Shown: positions 54,479 to 64,000, numbered from the stretch's first letter. The stretch: DNA of 64,000 bases from Campylobacter bilis (GCF_016806695.1 NZ_WUED01000001.1:62001-126000), one strand, 5' to 3'. Numbers and translations are program-made. Notes: generated by a model not told the origin, from the sequence alone.

Positions 54479-56161
54479 TTGGAACAGATTCTGACATGGC
54501 AACAAGCCTATGATCCGTTAGGAAATATTTGGTTGAGTGCTTTTATGGCATTTTTACCTATACTCTGTTTTTTAGCTTGTTTAGTTGTTTTTAAGCTTAA
54601 AGGCTATCAAGCAGGGTTTTTAACTGTTATACTTGCTACTTTCATTGCTTTATTTGTATATAAAATGCCTTGGAATTTAGTTGGGGCAAGTTTTATTCAA
54701 GGTTTTACTAATGGTATGTGGCCTATTGCTTGGATTATCATTGCAGCCATTTTTCTTTATAAACTTTCTATTAAATCAGGTTCTTTTGAAATCATCAAAA
54801 AAAGCGTCATGAGTATCACACCAGATCATAGAATTCAAGTCATTTTAATTGGATTTTGTTTTGGTTCTTTTTTAGAAGGTGCTATAGGCTTTGGTGGACC
54901 TGTTGCTATCACAGCAGCTCTTTTAGTCGGACTTGGATTGCGTCCTTTGCAAGCTGCAGGGCTTTGTTTGATCGCAAATACTGCTCCTGTAGCTTTTGGT
55001 GCTGTAGGTATTCCTATCATTGCCATGGCTAATCTTGTTGGTATAGAACAACACTCTATTTCAGCTATGGTAGGTAGAATGCTTGTACCACTTAGCCTTA
55101 CTATACCTTTTTTTATAGTCTTTTTAATGGATGGTTTTAAAGGCATTAAAGAAACTTTTCCTGCTATTTTAGTTGCAGCTTTAAGTTTCACAGCAACACA
55201 ATTTTTAAGCTCAAATCATTTAGGTGCTGAACTTCCAGATATCATTTCAGCTATTGTTTCTTTAGCACTAACAACGCTCTTTTTAAAATTATGGAAGCCA
55301 AAAAACATTTTCAGATTTGATAATGAAACAGATTTTGCTCAAAACAATACCTTAAGTTTCAATCAAATTTTAAAAGCCTGGACTCCTTTTATTTTACTCA
55401 TTGTTTGTATCATTATTTGGACACAACCTTGGTTTAAAGCCCTTTTTGATAAAGATGGGATTTTAAGCTACACTAGCATTACTTTACAATTTAGCAATAT
55501 CACAGATACTATTATAAGCCCTTCTATTACAGGCATAGGAGAAAGCAAACCTTTAGCCTTATCCTTAGGCATAGATCTTATCAATGGCAAAATAGTAGCT
55601 CAGGCAGGAACAGCAATTTTGCTTGCAGCTTTTTTAAGCATAGCTATTTTAAAAATCAAAACTGAAGATGCAGCAGAATGCTTTTGGGCTACCTTAAAAG
55701 AAATGGCCATTCCTTGCATCACTATAGGCTTAGTCGTAGCCTTTGCCTTTATCTCTAAAAATAGCGGCATGAGTACGACTTTGGGCCTAGCTTTTGCACA
55801 TACAGGAGATGCTTTTTCATTCTTCTCGCCTATTATTGGCTGGATAGGAGTATTTTTAACAGGATCTGATACAAGTGCGAACCTGCTTTTTGGAACCTTA
55901 CAGCAAATAAGTGCTCAAAAACTCCATATCAATGAAGCTTTATTCTTAGCAGCAAACTCTGTAGGCGGTGTAGTTGGAAAAATGATCAGTCCTCAAAGTA
56001 TAGCTATAGCTTGCGCAGCCGTAGGGCTTGTAGGAAAAGAATCTGATCTTTTTAAATTCACACTAAAATACTCTATAGCTTTTATCATTTTAATAGGAAT
56101 TTGGACTTATGTTATAGCCTCTTTCTTGCAAGGTATTATTCCTGAAGTTATAGTAAAATAA
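54479..56161 (+). CDS. lctP: L-lactate permease
   Basis: A 560-residue LctP-family transporter with about 12-14 hydrophobic segments. Family signatures include FGSFLEGAIGFGGPVAITAALL near residue 135 and, near the C-terminus, GSDTSANLLFGTLQ and SVGGVVGKMISPQSIAIA. The start is TTG with a strong AAGGAG site 5 bases upstream. lutABC follow downstream after a hairpin, so lactate uptake and oxidation are encoded together. In C. jejuni the orthologue (Cj0076c) is the main L-lactate carrier. Confidence 0.97.
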   Translation: MEQILTWQQAYDPLGNIWLSAFMAFLPILCFLACLVVFKLKGYQAGFLTVILATFIALFVYKMPWNLVGASFIQGFTNGMWPIAWIIIAAIFLYKLSIKSGSFEIIKKSVMSITPDHRIQVILIGFCFGSFLEGAIGFGGPVAITAALLVGLGLRPLQAAGLCLIANTAPVAFGAVGIPIIAMANLVGIEQHSISAMVGRMLVPLSLTIPFFIVFLMDGFKGIKETFPAILVAALSFTATQFLSSNHLGAELPDIISAIVSLALTTLFLKLWKPKNIFRFDNETDFAQNNTLSFNQILKAWTPFILLIVCIIIWTQPWFKALFDKDGILSYTSITLQFSNITDTIISPSITGIGESKPLALSLGIDLINGKIVAQAGTAILLAAFLSIAILKIKTEDAAECFWATLKEMAIPCITIGLVVAFAFISKNSGMSTTLGLAFAHTGDAFSFFSPIIGWIGVFLTGSDTSANLLFGTLQQISAQKLHINEALFLAANSVGGVVGKMISPQSIAIACAAVGLVGKESDLFKFTLKYSIAFIILIGIWTYVIASFLQGIIPEVIVK

Positions 56162-56191
56162 ATTTTTGCAAGCAAAAACTTGCAAAAATTT
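56160..56191 (+). terminator. Hairpin after lctP
   Basis: A perfect 13-bp stem (56160-56172 with 56179-56191) with a 6-base loop CAAAAA starts within the lctP stop codon. No long T-run follows directly, so partial read-through into lutABC is possible. Confidence 0.7.
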
Positions 56192-56266
56192 AAGTTCTAT
56201 TTTTAGATTTTATTTTTGCAAGATTAAAATATTAAAATCTATTATCCTAAAAATCAAGGAGAAATA

Positions 56267-57004
56267 ATGAAAAAGGTGTATTTTTACGCCACATGTCTAG
56301 GAAGCGTTGCCATGCAACAAACAGTTTTAAACGCAATCAAGCTTTTAAGACGTGAAGGGGTTGAAGTGATTTTTAAAAAAAACCAAACCTGCTGTGCCCA
56401 ACCTTCTTTTAATTCAGGCTATTTTAATGAAAGTCGCGAAATTGCTTTATACAATGTAGATTTATTTGATAAAGGCTATCCTATTGTCGTACCTAGTGGT
56501 TCTTGTGCAGGTATGATGAGTCATGATTATTTAGAACTTTTTAAAAATAAAGATCAATTTTCTAAAGTCAAAGATTTCAGCTCTCGCGTTATAGAACTTT
56601 CACAATACCTTGATGAAGTTTTAAAAGTCACTTACGAAGATAAAGGGGATCCTATAAAGGTTACTTGGCATTCTAATTGCCATGCTTTAAGAGTACAAAA
56701 AAGCATACAAGCAAGCAAAAATCTCATTAAAAAACTAAAAAATGTAGAACTTCTTAATCTTGAATATGAAGAAGAATGCTGTGGCTTTGGTGGAACTTTT
56801 TCTGTTAAAGAACCTGAAATCTCTAATGCCATGGTAAAAAGCAAAATCAAAGACATACAAAATACTGGGGCAAAATACCTCATTAGTGCAGATGGAGGCT
56901 GTCTTTTAAACATTGATGGCACAATGAAAAGAATGCACTTAGATATTAAAGGGATGCATTTATATGACTTTTTACTCAAACGTTTAGAAGGAGAGAGATT
57001 ATGA
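56267..57004 (+). CDS. lutA: Lactate utilisation protein LutA (Fe-S, CCG domain)
   Basis: A 245-residue iron-sulfur protein with two cysteine-rich CCG-type domains: the first around CCAQPSFNSGY near residue 42, the second around EECCGFGGTFSVKEPEIS near residue 165. It is one part of the three-protein LutABC complex that oxidises L-lactate to pyruvate. It follows a ribosome site AAGGAG and overlaps lutB by 4 bases. In C. jejuni the set Cj0075c-Cj0073c performs L-lactate oxidation. Confidence 0.94.
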   Translation: MKKVYFYATCLGSVAMQQTVLNAIKLLRREGVEVIFKKNQTCCAQPSFNSGYFNESREIALYNVDLFDKGYPIVVPSGSCAGMMSHDYLELFKNKDQFSKVKDFSSRVIELSQYLDEVLKVTYEDKGDPIKVTWHSNCHALRVQKSIQASKNLIKKLKNVELLNLEYEEECCGFGGTFSVKEPEISNAMVKSKIKDIQNTGAKYLISADGGCLLNIDGTMKRMHLDIKGMHLYDFLLKRLEGERL

Positions 57005-58440
57005 GTCAAAAAATTCCTCACAAACACATCGTTCAAACCAAGCTTAACGACAAGCAAATGCAAGAAAATCTAATCACTGCTATGCATACTTTACAAACAA
57101 ATAGACTCAAGGTCATAGATGCAAAATTTAAAGACTGGCAAGGCTTAAGAGCTAAGGCTAAACAAGCTAAAAATAATGCCTTAATGACTTTAGAAGAGAG
57201 GCTTTTAGAATTTGAAAAAAACGCTACAAAAAATGGCATGATAGTCCATTGGGCAAGCAGTGATGAAGATGCTTGTGAAATCGTCTATGAAATCATGCAT
57301 GAAAAAAATATTACCAAACTTTTAAAGGGTAAGTCTATGGCAAGTGAAGAAATAGGCTTAAACCACTACTTAGAAAAAAAAGGCTTAAAAGCTATAGAAA
57401 CAGATTTAGGAGAACTTATTTTACAACTTAATAAAGAACCTCCTTTGCATATAGTTGTTCCTGCCATCCATAAAAACCGTCATGAAATAGGGCAAATTTT
57501 TAAAGACAAACTTGGGGCTAAATTAGAAAATGACGATCCCCAAAACCTCAATGCTATTGCAAGAGAACACTTAAGAAAAGATTTTGAAGGTTTGAAATTA
57601 GGGCTTAGTGGAGTGAATTTTGCCATGTCAAAAGAAGGCTCTTTTTGGCTTATAGAAAATGAAGGCAATGGTAGAATGTGTACTACTGCTCCAGATATCC
57701 ATATCGCACTTTGCGGCATAGAAAAAGTAATGGAAAGCTTTGAAGATGCAGCAACTATGGTTTGCCTACTTACCCCTTCAGCAACAGGCCAATTTATCCC
57801 AACTTACAATAACATCATTACAGGACCTAGAAAAAATGATGATTTAGACGGGCCTAAAGAAGTACATATAATTTTATTTGATCACAACCGAAGCAAAATG
57901 CTAGCGCATGAAGATTATCATGAAGCTTTGCGTTGTATTAGGTGTGGTGCATGTATGAATTTTTGTCCTGTTTATGATCAAATCGGTGGACATGCTTATC
58001 AAACCACCTATCCAGGACCTATTGGCGAAGTGATTAGTCCTAATATTTTTGGCATAGATAATACAGGCGATATTTTAAATTTTTGTTCGCTTTGTGGGCG
58101 TTGTTCTGAAGTTTGTCCTGTGCAGATTCCTTTAGCCGATCTTATTAGAAAATTAAGATGCGATAAAATAGGACAAGGAAACAACCCGCCTATAGGATCA
58201 AATAATATTCATCACAATGCTTTAGAATCCTTTGCTTTTAAACAATTTAAATATATAGCAACCCATGGGGATAAATGGCGTTTTTCACTTTCAAAAGCCC
58301 ATTATTTTAACTCGATAGTACAAAATTTTGCAGGAGTTTTACCTGTAATCAAAAAATGGTACGCTTTTAAAGAATTACCTCAAATAAAAATGGATCTTTA
58401 CAAAGAAATTCAAAATTTAGAAGGAGTAATTTATGAGTAA
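57001..58440 (+). CDS. lutB: Lactate utilisation protein LutB (4Fe-4S)
   Basis: A 479-residue protein with an N-terminal LUD domain (GMIVHWASSDEDACEIV, KSMASEEIGLNHYL) and two C-terminal 4Fe-4S clusters: CIRCGACMNFCPVYDQIGG near residue 312 and CSLCGRCSEVCPVQIP near residue 362. It passes electrons within the LutABC complex. It overlaps both lutA (4 bases) and lutC (8 bases). Confidence 0.96.
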   Translation: MSQKIPHKHIVQTKLNDKQMQENLITAMHTLQTNRLKVIDAKFKDWQGLRAKAKQAKNNALMTLEERLLEFEKNATKNGMIVHWASSDEDACEIVYEIMHEKNITKLLKGKSMASEEIGLNHYLEKKGLKAIETDLGELILQLNKEPPLHIVVPAIHKNRHEIGQIFKDKLGAKLENDDPQNLNAIAREHLRKDFEGLKLGLSGVNFAMSKEGSFWLIENEGNGRMCTTAPDIHIALCGIEKVMESFEDAATMVCLLTPSATGQFIPTYNNIITGPRKNDDLDGPKEVHIILFDHNRSKMLAHEDYHEALRCIRCGACMNFCPVYDQIGGHAYQTTYPGPIGEVISPNIFGIDNTGDILNFCSLCGRCSEVCPVQIPLADLIRKLRCDKIGQGNNPPIGSNNIHHNALESFAFKQFKYIATHGDKWRFSLSKAHYFNSIVQNFAGVLPVIKKWYAFKELPQIKMDLYKEIQNLEGVIYE

Positions 58441-59089
58441 AATCGATGAGATTTCTAATAAAAGCAAAGCAAAGATTTTAGCCGCTCTTAAAAATGCCTA
58501 TAAAGAAACTGATTTCACATATCATAAAAGCATAGATCCTGTAGAACACATTAAAAGTACTGAAGATATCTTAACCCAAATGAAACAAAAAATGAGTGAT
58601 AATAAATACATCGTTGAGGATGCTACTCAAGACACCCTAGAAGAAAAAATCAACGAAATTATTGCAAAATATGGCTACAACAAAATGATCTATGGTACTA
58701 ATTTAGCTTTGGATTTAGATAAAATCAAGGCAGAAACAAAAGTCTGTTTTGATAAAGAGATAGAAAATTTAAGATACGAAGTTTTTCACAGTGATTTTTC
58801 CATTATCCATGCAAGAGTAGGAGTAAGTTCTCATGGCGTAGCATTGGTACTTTCAAGCAAGGAACAGCCTAGAATGCTAAGCCTTGCGCCTAAACTTTGC
58901 ATCATCTTACTCAAAAAAGAAAACGTAGTTCAAAGCCTCACCCAAGCTTTTAATCTAGTCAAAAAAGAAAATGAAATTCTACCTAGCAATATTTTATTCA
59001 TTGCGGGCCCTTCAAGAACAGCAGATATAGAACTTATAACAGTTTTTGGTGTTCATGGACCCCAAATTGCTCATATTATTATATATTGA
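58433..59089 (+). CDS. lutC: Lactate utilisation protein LutC (LUD domain)
   Basis: A 218-residue LUD-domain protein, third partner of the lactate oxidase complex. The C-terminal signature FIAGPSRTADIELITVFGVHGPQ (read in parts) is typical. It overlaps lutB by 8 bases and ends inside a strong bidirectional hairpin. In NCTC 11168 a few small or broken genes (Cj0072c-Cj0069) follow; here sppA comes next after 47 bases. Confidence 0.93.
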   Translation: MSKIDEISNKSKAKILAALKNAYKETDFTYHKSIDPVEHIKSTEDILTQMKQKMSDNKYIVEDATQDTLEEKINEIIAKYGYNKMIYGTNLALDLDKIKAETKVCFDKEIENLRYEVFHSDFSIIHARVGVSSHGVALVLSSKEQPRMLSLAPKLCIILLKKENVVQSLTQAFNLVKKENEILPSNILFIAGPSRTADIELITVFGVHGPQIAHIIIY

Positions 59090-59112
59090 TTCTAGAATTT
59101 AGAATCAATATA
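59082..59112 (+). terminator. Bidirectional terminator between lutC and sppA
   Basis: A perfect 13-bp stem TATATTGATTCTA/TAGAATCAATATA with a 5-base loop. The lutC stop lies in its 5' arm. The sppA stop on the other strand is 25 bases away. Confidence 0.8.
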
Positions 59113-59136
59113 AATTTATTATTAAAAAATTATTTT

Positions 59137-60027
59137 TTATTTAAGATTAGAAATATTATTATTTGCCATATAAACAAGCTCTTTTAAACTTTTACTAATA
59201 AGATTAGATGTTTGCCCTTCTAAACGATTAAGAAATTTATCTATCTTGTCTTCTTCTTTCCAAATAGGATTTAAAACATTAGCAAGTTGTTCTAATTCTT
59301 TTTTAGCATTTTCATAATTGCTAAGTCCATCTATAAGTCTAAGTTCTTTAGCCTTAGCAGCCAAAAACACTCTTGCATTTGCCCATTGATCTTTTTGATC
59401 AAGCGCTAAGCCTCTTTCTTTAGCAACAAAATCAGTAAAAAGTTCATAACTTTGATCGATTAAATTTTGCAAAAATTCTCTTTCTTGTTTATTCCAAGGG
59501 CGTGTAAAAGTTCCAGCACTTTTAAACTCACCCGCCTGGATGGTTTGTTCTTTAATACCAAGCTTATTGGCTAATTCACTTAAATCAGCTGTTTGCATAA
59601 TCACCCCAATAGATCCTATAAAGCTTGCAGGATTTGCTAAGATTTTATTTGCTCCCACACCCGCTAAATAACTTCCACTTGCCATAGTTCCACTTGCATA
59701 CACAAGCACAGGTTTTTTAGCTTTTAAATCCTTTATTGCTAAAGCCAATTCCATACTAGGTGCAAAAGCACCCCCAGGAGAATCTATTACTAAAAGCACG
59801 CCTTTAATACTATCATCGTTTTTAGCATTAATGATCTTTTCTAAAACAACAGAACTATCAAAAATCGCATCCTTTAAATCAATACGCTCTAAATTCGCAA
59901 GACTTGTGTTTGTACTTGGCATTAAAAGCCATATTATAAACAATAATAAAATAAAAGTTTTAAAATAGGTATTAATAAATCTTATCCCCCATCCTAAAGC
60001 CTTGAAAAACGATTTTATAATTTGCAT
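59137..60027 (-). CDS. sppA: Signal peptide peptidase SppA, short form
   Basis: A 296-residue inner membrane serine protease with one N-terminal TM helix (TFILLLFIIWLLM, about residues 23-36). The Ser/Lys dyad motifs are likely LLVIDSPGGAF, VYASGTMASGSYLAGVGANKI (nucleophile Ser in GTMASGSY near residue 116) and FIGSIGVIMQ. The length matches single-domain SppA, half that of E. coli. It degrades cleaved signal peptides. The start overlaps the amidohydrolase gene by 13 bases. Confidence 0.93.
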   Translation of the reverse strand: MQIIKSFFKALGWGIRFINTYFKTFILLLFIIWLLMPSTNTSLANLERIDLKDAIFDSSVVLEKIINAKNDDSIKGVLLVIDSPGGAFAPSMELALAIKDLKAKKPVLVYASGTMASGSYLAGVGANKILANPASFIGSIGVIMQTADLSELANKLGIKEQTIQAGEFKSAGTFTRPWNKQEREFLQNLIDQSYELFTDFVAKERGLALDQKDQWANARVFLAAKAKELRLIDGLSNYENAKKELEQLANVLNPIWKEEDKIDKFLNRLEGQTSNLISKSLKELVYMANNNISNLK

Positions 60028-61244
60028 TTTTTTCCTTTTATAAATAATTTATCCACTTCCTTAGCATTTAAAATAAACTGCAAGGCAGCTTGACTTTTTT
60101 CACATTCTCCTAGTTTAAATACACTAAAATCGGCTATTTTACCCTTTTTTAACTCCCCTAAATTTAAATTTAAAGCTCTTGCAGGATAAAGTGTTGCCAT
60201 TTGCAAAAGCTTAGGTGCTAATTTTAACAAATCAAAATCTTTATGCACAAGCAAATTAGCACGCATCTCATCAAGCAAAGATAAAGAAATATTTGAACTA
60301 AGGCCATCAGTTCCTAAATGAACATTCAAGCCCTTTTTTAAAACCTTTTTCAAATCTAAACTTTTCTGACTTAAAAGACGGTTTGAAAAAGCACAATGGG
60401 TAATAGAATGTAAATTTTTATCTAATAGATCGTATTCTTTTAAATACACACAATGGGTAAAAAGCGTTCGTATTCCTTTAAAAAGTTTAATAAATTCTTT
60501 TAAAGTATAAAAAGGCTTAGGATCAGACATGAAATTACTAAGCCAACTTACAAATTCCCCTTTTGCCTCTCTAAGCCAAGAATTTTCAACCTTGCTTTCT
60601 AAAAAATGAGTGCTCACTAATAAATTTTGCTTCTTAGCTAAATCAAGTGCAAAAGAAGCCAATTTAGGATGTGTAGAATAAGGAGAATGGATAGAAACAG
60701 CAGGGATAAAAAAATCATTTTTAAAATTTAAAGAATCTTGTAATCTTTTTAAAAATTCTTGTTTTTTTTCTTCAATTTGAGTCTCATTTGTACCTAAAAT
60801 TTCGTTAAAAAACACCACACGCATGCCATTTTCACTTGCCTTCACACAAGGGCTTAAATCACTTCCAAAACTTGAAATTTCACCAATAGTTCCTATACCG
60901 CTTTTTTGCATTTTTACAATATTTTTCAATATCAATTCTTCTTTAGCCTTAGCATTTAATACAAAACGAGAATTAATCACACTTTTAAGCCAAGTTAAAA
61001 ACTCTCCAAAATGCAAAGTAGTAGAATTAGCACTAAATTCTAAATGTGTATGAGCATTGATAAAAGCAGGTAAAATAACTGAATTTTGAGGTGTTTTTAT
61101 AAGTTCAGCTTGAGGATATTTTTTTCTTAATTTCTCAAACTCACCTAATTCTAAAATTTTATCTTCAAAAACAAGGGCTTGATTTTGCAATATCGTAAAA
61201 TCTTCATCACATAAAAAAAGATATCTTGCACTAATTATAAACAC
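60015..61244 (-). CDS. Amidohydrolase / chlorohydrolase-family deaminase (Cj0067-like)
   Basis: A 409-residue metal-dependent amidohydrolase of the ATZ/TRZ type. The metal-binding H-x-H is in [17 protein letters not shown], the second His in [11 protein letters not shown] and the third in LFTHCVYL, with [17 protein letters not shown] carrying the catalytic Asp. Related enzymes deaminate guanine, S-adenosylhomocysteine or aminofutalosine. Aminofutalosine deaminases of epsilonproteobacteria are related, but Campylobacter MtnN can act directly on aminofutalosine, so the true substrate is uncertain. It is upstream of sppA and diverges from aroQ. Confidence 0.85.
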   Translation of the reverse strand: MFIISARYLFLCDEDFTILQNQALVFEDKILELGEFEKLRKKYPQAELIKTPQNSVILPAFINAHTHLEFSANSTTLHFGEFLTWLKSVINSRFVLNAKAKEELILKNIVKMQKSGIGTIGEISSFGSDLSPCVKASENGMRVVFFNEILGTNETQIEEKKQEFLKRLQDSLNFKNDFFIPAVSIHSPYSTHPKLASFALDLAKKQNLLVSTHFLESKVENSWLREAKGEFVSWLSNFMSDPKPFYTLKEFIKLFKGIRTLFTHCVYLKEYDLLDKNLHSITHCAFSNRLLSQKSLDLKKVLKKGLNVHLGTDGLSSNISLSLLDEMRANLLVHKDFDLLKLAPKLLQMATLYPARALNLNLGELKKGKIADFSVFKLGECEKSQAALQFILNAKEVDKLFIKGKKCKL

Positions 61245-61294
61245 GAATTTCCTTTCAAAAAACTCATTGTAGCAAAAATTTATTTTTAAAATGT

Positions 61295-61300
61295 TATAAT
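61295..61300 (+). promoter_or_regulatory. Probable extended -10 box for aroQ-folK-flhF-flhG
   Basis: TGTTATAAT, with a perfect TATAAT at 61295-61300, lies 36 bases before the aroQ ATG. It is a sigma-70 type promoter, so flhF and flhG appear to be transcribed from a housekeeping promoter rather than a flagellar one. Confidence 0.6.
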
Positions 61301-61336
61301 AAAAGGCTAAAAAATAAATTTTTTAAGGCTAAATCA

Positions 61337-61819
61337 ATGAAAATAATGGTTATCCAAGGTCCAAATATCAATATGCTTGGCATAAGAGAAGTAGGAATTT
61401 ATGGTGCAATGAAAATGGAAGAAATCCATAAACAAATGAAAATCGCCGCTTCTCAAAATAACGTAGAACTTGATTTTTTTCAAAGTAATTTTGAAGGCGA
61501 AATCGTAGATAAAATTCAAGAATGTCTTGGCACAGTCGATGGAATTATTATTAATGCAGCAGGATATACTCATACTTCAGTAGCAATTCGTGATGCTATT
61601 GAAGCTGTAGCCTTACCTACAATTGAAATACATATTAGTAATGTATACCGCAGAGAAGAATTCCGTCACAAAAGTCTCATTGCTCCTGTGTGTTCTGGAA
61701 GTATAGTAGGCTTTGGTCCTTTTGGCTATCACTTAGCCTTAATGGGTATCATTCAAATTTGTGAACAGATAAAAAATTTGCGTGCAATGCAACAAGCACA
61801 ACAAGCAAGCAAACAATAA
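61337..61819 (+). CDS. aroQ: Type II 3-dehydroquinate dehydratase
   Basis: A 160-residue type II dehydroquinase of the shikimate pathway. The lid/active-site segment [16 protein letters not shown] at the N-terminus carries the catalytic Arg and Tyr; [16 protein letters not shown] and [17 protein letters not shown] supply the Asn and His. The short basic/Gln-rich C-terminus is normal. It overlaps folK by 1 base (TAATG). Confidence 0.97.
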   Translation: MKIMVIQGPNINMLGIREVGIYGAMKMEEIHKQMKIAASQNNVELDFFQSNFEGEIVDKIQECLGTVDGIIINAAGYTHTSVAIRDAIEAVALPTIEIHISNVYRREEFRHKSLIAPVCSGSIVGFGPFGYHLALMGIIQICEQIKNLRAMQQAQQASKQ

Positions 61820-62301
61820 TGCTAAAAATCAAAGGAGTAAGACGCTTTGAAAAAAGCCGTTTTTTTCCTTTTTTTAGCAAAAATATGAGTTCTTTTAAAT
61901 ATTTAGCTCTTGTAGGTTTAGGAAGCAATATAGAGCCTGAGAAAAAGAGATTTGACATGCTTTTTCGTGTGATGAGAGAAGATTCAAGATTTAAAATTAT
62001 ATCAACATCACCTCTATTGATCAATGAAGCTTTTGGTTTTAAAGATCAAAAGGATTTTACTAATGCAGTAATGCTAATGCAAACTAATTTGCACGCAAGA
62101 GCGTTTTTGAAAATTTTACTTTATTATGAGTTAAAATTTAAACGCAAGAGAACTTTCAAAAACGCTCCTAGAACGCTTGATTTAGATCTTTTATATTTTT
62201 CACGAAAAGTCAAGCGTGATAAGTGGTGTGAAGTACCTCATAGTGGGGCTAGGGAAAGAGTGAGTGTAATTTTGCCTTTAGGTTTGATGCAAGGAATATA
62301 A
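61819..62301 (+). CDS. folK: 6-hydroxymethyl-7,8-dihydropterin pyrophosphokinase
   Basis: A 160-residue enzyme of folate synthesis. The start of the fold is ALVGLGSNIEPEKKRFD (near residue 30) and the signature APRTLDLDLLYFS is near residue 115. The N-terminus carries about 24 extra basic residues before the fold compared with E. coli, and an internal ATG at 61885 would give a protein closer to standard length. I keep the upstream ATG because it overlaps the aroQ stop in the usual TAATG form. Confidence 0.93.
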   Translation: MLKIKGVRRFEKSRFFPFFSKNMSSFKYLALVGLGSNIEPEKKRFDMLFRVMREDSRFKIISTSPLLINEAFGFKDQKDFTNAVMLMQTNLHARAFLKILLYYELKFKRKRTFKNAPRTLDLDLLYFSRKVKRDKWCEVPHSGARERVSVILPLGLMQGI

Positions 62302-63708
62302 ATGGGACAGCTTATACATACTTTCACTGTTGAAGATACAGAACAAATTATACCCAAAGTCAAACAAGACTATGGAGATAAAGCTTTAATCATCACAAAC
62401 AAACAAATCCGTCCTAAAACTTTAAACCGCAGTGCCCTTTATGAAGTAATGGTAGCCATAGAAGAAAGCGACTATGAAGAACACCTTAAAAAACAAGGCA
62501 AATCCTTAGCTACAAAAAAAAGTGTATTAAAATCCTCTTCTACAAAAGAAGCAAGCAAATCCCAAATCCCTCAAGAAGATGAAGATGTGATTTTAGATTT
62601 TTCAAATACTCTAAAAACAAACACAACTAAAACAAACTATCAAGACTTTCCACAAAATAAAATCAATCCTAAGCAAAATCAAAATTTAGGTTTTCATGAT
62701 TTTAAAGAAAAACTCAGTGAAGTGAGTAATGAAATTTCTAAGGTTACTAACACAAGTTTAGAAAACCACAATCCAAATTATAATAAAAAAATAGAAAATT
62801 TCGAAAAACAATTTGAAAAACAAATCAACAAACTTAACGATAAAATAGATCTTTTAGCAGATATAATGTGGGATGATAAAACTGAAACTAGAAAAAATCT
62901 CATAATTCCCCCTGAATTTGCAAGCATATATAAACAAGCTAAAGCAAGTGGAATGCTTCAAAGTCACTTAGAAGCCATTATGAAAGCCACTATTGAAAAT
63001 ATGCCTGCTAGCATGAAAACCAACAAAGATGCCGTACAAAGATATTTTCATTCCCTTTTAAGAAATATCTTACCTTGTCGTGTTGAAAGTGAGATTAAAA
63101 AACAAAAAATTATGATGCTAGTAGGTCCAACAGGAGTGGGCAAAACCACCACTTTAGCAAAACTCGCTTTCCGCTACGCTTATGGAGATAAACGTTATAA
63201 AACAGGCATTATCACCCTAGATACTTATAGAATAGGAGCAGTTGAGCAGCTTTTTCAATACGCAAAAATGATGAAACTTCCTATCATCGATAGCATTGAA
63301 CCTAAAGATTTAAATGAAGCTATAAAAAGTTTAAACAATTGTGAGATTATTTTAGTTGATACTATAGGAAATTCCCAATACGATCAAAATAAACTTGCTA
63401 AAACCAAAGAATTTTTAATGAATTCTAATGCACAAATTGATGTCAATTTAGTCGTTTCAGCTAATACTAAGCACGAGGATCTAATAGAAATTTATACCAA
63501 TTTCTCCTTTTTAGACATTGACACTTTAATAATTACAAAATTTGATGAAACCAAAGTTTTTGGAAATATTTTTTCACTCATTTATGAAACTAATATCCCA
63601 ATAAGCTTTTTCTCTACAGGACAAGAAGTACCCGATGATTTACAAGTGGCAAATAGCGATTTTTTAGTTCATTGTATTTTAGAAGGGTTTAAACAAAGGA
63701 ACGAATAA
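62302..63708 (+). CDS. flhF: Flagellar biosynthesis GTPase FlhF
   Basis: A 468-residue SRP-type GTPase. A charged, low-complexity N-terminal region (residues 1-230) precedes the NG domain: P-loop [17 protein letters not shown] near residue 270, [27 protein letters not shown] and [11 protein letters not shown]. In C. jejuni FlhF sets polar flagellar placement and is needed for sigma-54-dependent flagellar gene expression. It starts directly after folK (stop and start adjacent) and overlaps flhG by 1 base. Confidence 0.97.
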   Translation: MGQLIHTFTVEDTEQIIPKVKQDYGDKALIITNKQIRPKTLNRSALYEVMVAIEESDYEEHLKKQGKSLATKKSVLKSSSTKEASKSQIPQEDEDVILDFSNTLKTNTTKTNYQDFPQNKINPKQNQNLGFHDFKEKLSEVSNEISKVTNTSLENHNPNYNKKIENFEKQFEKQINKLNDKIDLLADIMWDDKTETRKNLIIPPEFASIYKQAKASGMLQSHLEAIMKATIENMPASMKTNKDAVQRYFHSLLRNILPCRVESEIKKQKIMMLVGPTGVGKTTTLAKLAFRYAYGDKRYKTGIITLDTYRIGAVEQLFQYAKMMKLPIIDSIEPKDLNEAIKSLNNCEIILVDTIGNSQYDQNKLAKTKEFLMNSNAQIDVNLVVSANTKHEDLIEIYTNFSFLDIDTLIITKFDETKVFGNIFSLIYETNIPISFFSTGQEVPDDLQVANSDFLVHCILEGFKQRNE

Positions 63709-64000
63709 TGAATAACCAAGCAAACAAACTTCACAATCTTATGAGTCAAAACAAAACAAAAAAATCTCAAAATACTCATTTTATAGCTATTACAAGTGGT
63801 AAAGGTGGGGTTGGCAAAAGCACTATTAGTGCTAATTTGGGCAATATTTTAGCAAACAATGGTTATAAAGTAGGGCTTTTTGATGCAGATATAGGCTTGG
63901 CAAATTTAGATGTAATTTTAAATGTACACATACAAAAAAACCTCTTACATGTACTACGTGCAGAATGCTCTTTAGAAGATATTTTAATAGAAGTTAAACC
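63708..64000 (+). CDS. flhG: Flagellar number regulator FlhG (YlxH), N-terminal part
   Basis: The gene runs off the window; 97 codons are visible. The MinD/ParA-type P-loop [18 protein letters not shown] is near residue 30 and [16 protein letters not shown] follows. FlhG is an ATPase that limits flagellar number and also affects cell division in C. jejuni. The ATG overlaps the flhF TAA, so the two partners are translationally coupled. Confidence 0.96.
   Translation, partial: MNNQANKLHNLMSQNKTKKSQNTHFIAITSGKGGVGKSTISANLGNILANNGYKVGLFDADIGLANLDVILNVHIQKNLLHVLRAECSLEDILIEVK

Noticed and set aside
56632-57063. Minus-strand frame of about 143 codons across lutA and lutB
   Set aside because: Antisense of two clear iron-sulfur protein genes.

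Overview
The window is AT-rich chromosomal DNA from a thermotolerant Campylobacter very close to C. jejuni. The gene order follows C. jejuni NCTC 11168 from about Cj0152 down to Cj0063, in reversed orientation, and the proteins look like close C. jejuni orthologues. Several genes that NCTC 11168 carries here are missing or broken: phoX is a pseudogene with several lesions, the tlp2 chemoreceptor gene next to it is gone, proB is absent between fmt and obg, the cytolethal distending toxin genes cdtABC are absent between lctP and the cyd (cio) genes, the racemase gene is absent beside ung, and the small genes after lutC are gone. This pattern of reduction fits a host-restricted lineage such as C. 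jejuni subsp. doylei or C. hepaticus. The sequence alone does not let me choose between them.

Layout. 1-5358 (+): two envelope proteins of unknown function, a class I aminotransferase, hom, a YraN nuclease-like protein, then trxA and trxB. 5398-7112 (-): the phoX pseudogene, with its PhosR-type operator still recognisable at 7166-7181. 7364-9892 (+): a znuACB zinc importer, followed directly by a 5'-truncated transthyretin-like gene fragment. 17406-10173 (-): a long operon with an M23 peptidase, lpxC, tsaB, thrB, ylxR, infB, rbfA and rimP; tyrA lies just upstream. 18368-24876 (+): bamA, an inositol-monophosphatase-family gene, accD, rlmH, dksA, a membrane protein and dusB. 41834-24888 (-): birA, parA, parB, seven F1Fo ATP synthase genes (b', b, delta, alpha, gamma, beta, epsilon), the Tol-Pal set (tolQ, tolR, tolA, tolB, pal, cpoB), slyD, fabD, mtnN, a TtcA-like gene, an isochorismatase-family gene, recO and ybeY. 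49958-41815 (-): fmt, obg, rpmA, rplU, a three-lipoprotein operon, dcuA and aspA.

50224-54478: ung (+), then on the minus strand the cyanide-insensitive bd-type oxidase genes, with a DUF4492-like small gene upstream and a 34-residue membrane microprotein downstream of cydB that had no obvious annotation. 54479-59089 (+): lactate permease lctP and lutABC for lactate oxidation. 61244-59137 (-): an amidohydrolase and the signal peptide peptidase sppA. 61337-64000 (+): aroQ, folK, flhF and the start of flhG.

Functionally the window is mostly housekeeping: envelope assembly (BamA, LpxC, Tol-Pal, lipoproteins), translation factors, energy metabolism suited to a microaerophile using lactate, aspartate and fumarate, and early flagellar assembly control. 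I found no wholly new multi-gene system. The most interesting items are the decayed phoX with a surviving operator, the truncated transthyretin-like fragment, the two small proteins flanking the bd oxidase genes, the TtcA-like protein lacking one expected iron-sulfur cysteine, a seven-G run in the ParA P-loop, and the set of clean gene losses.
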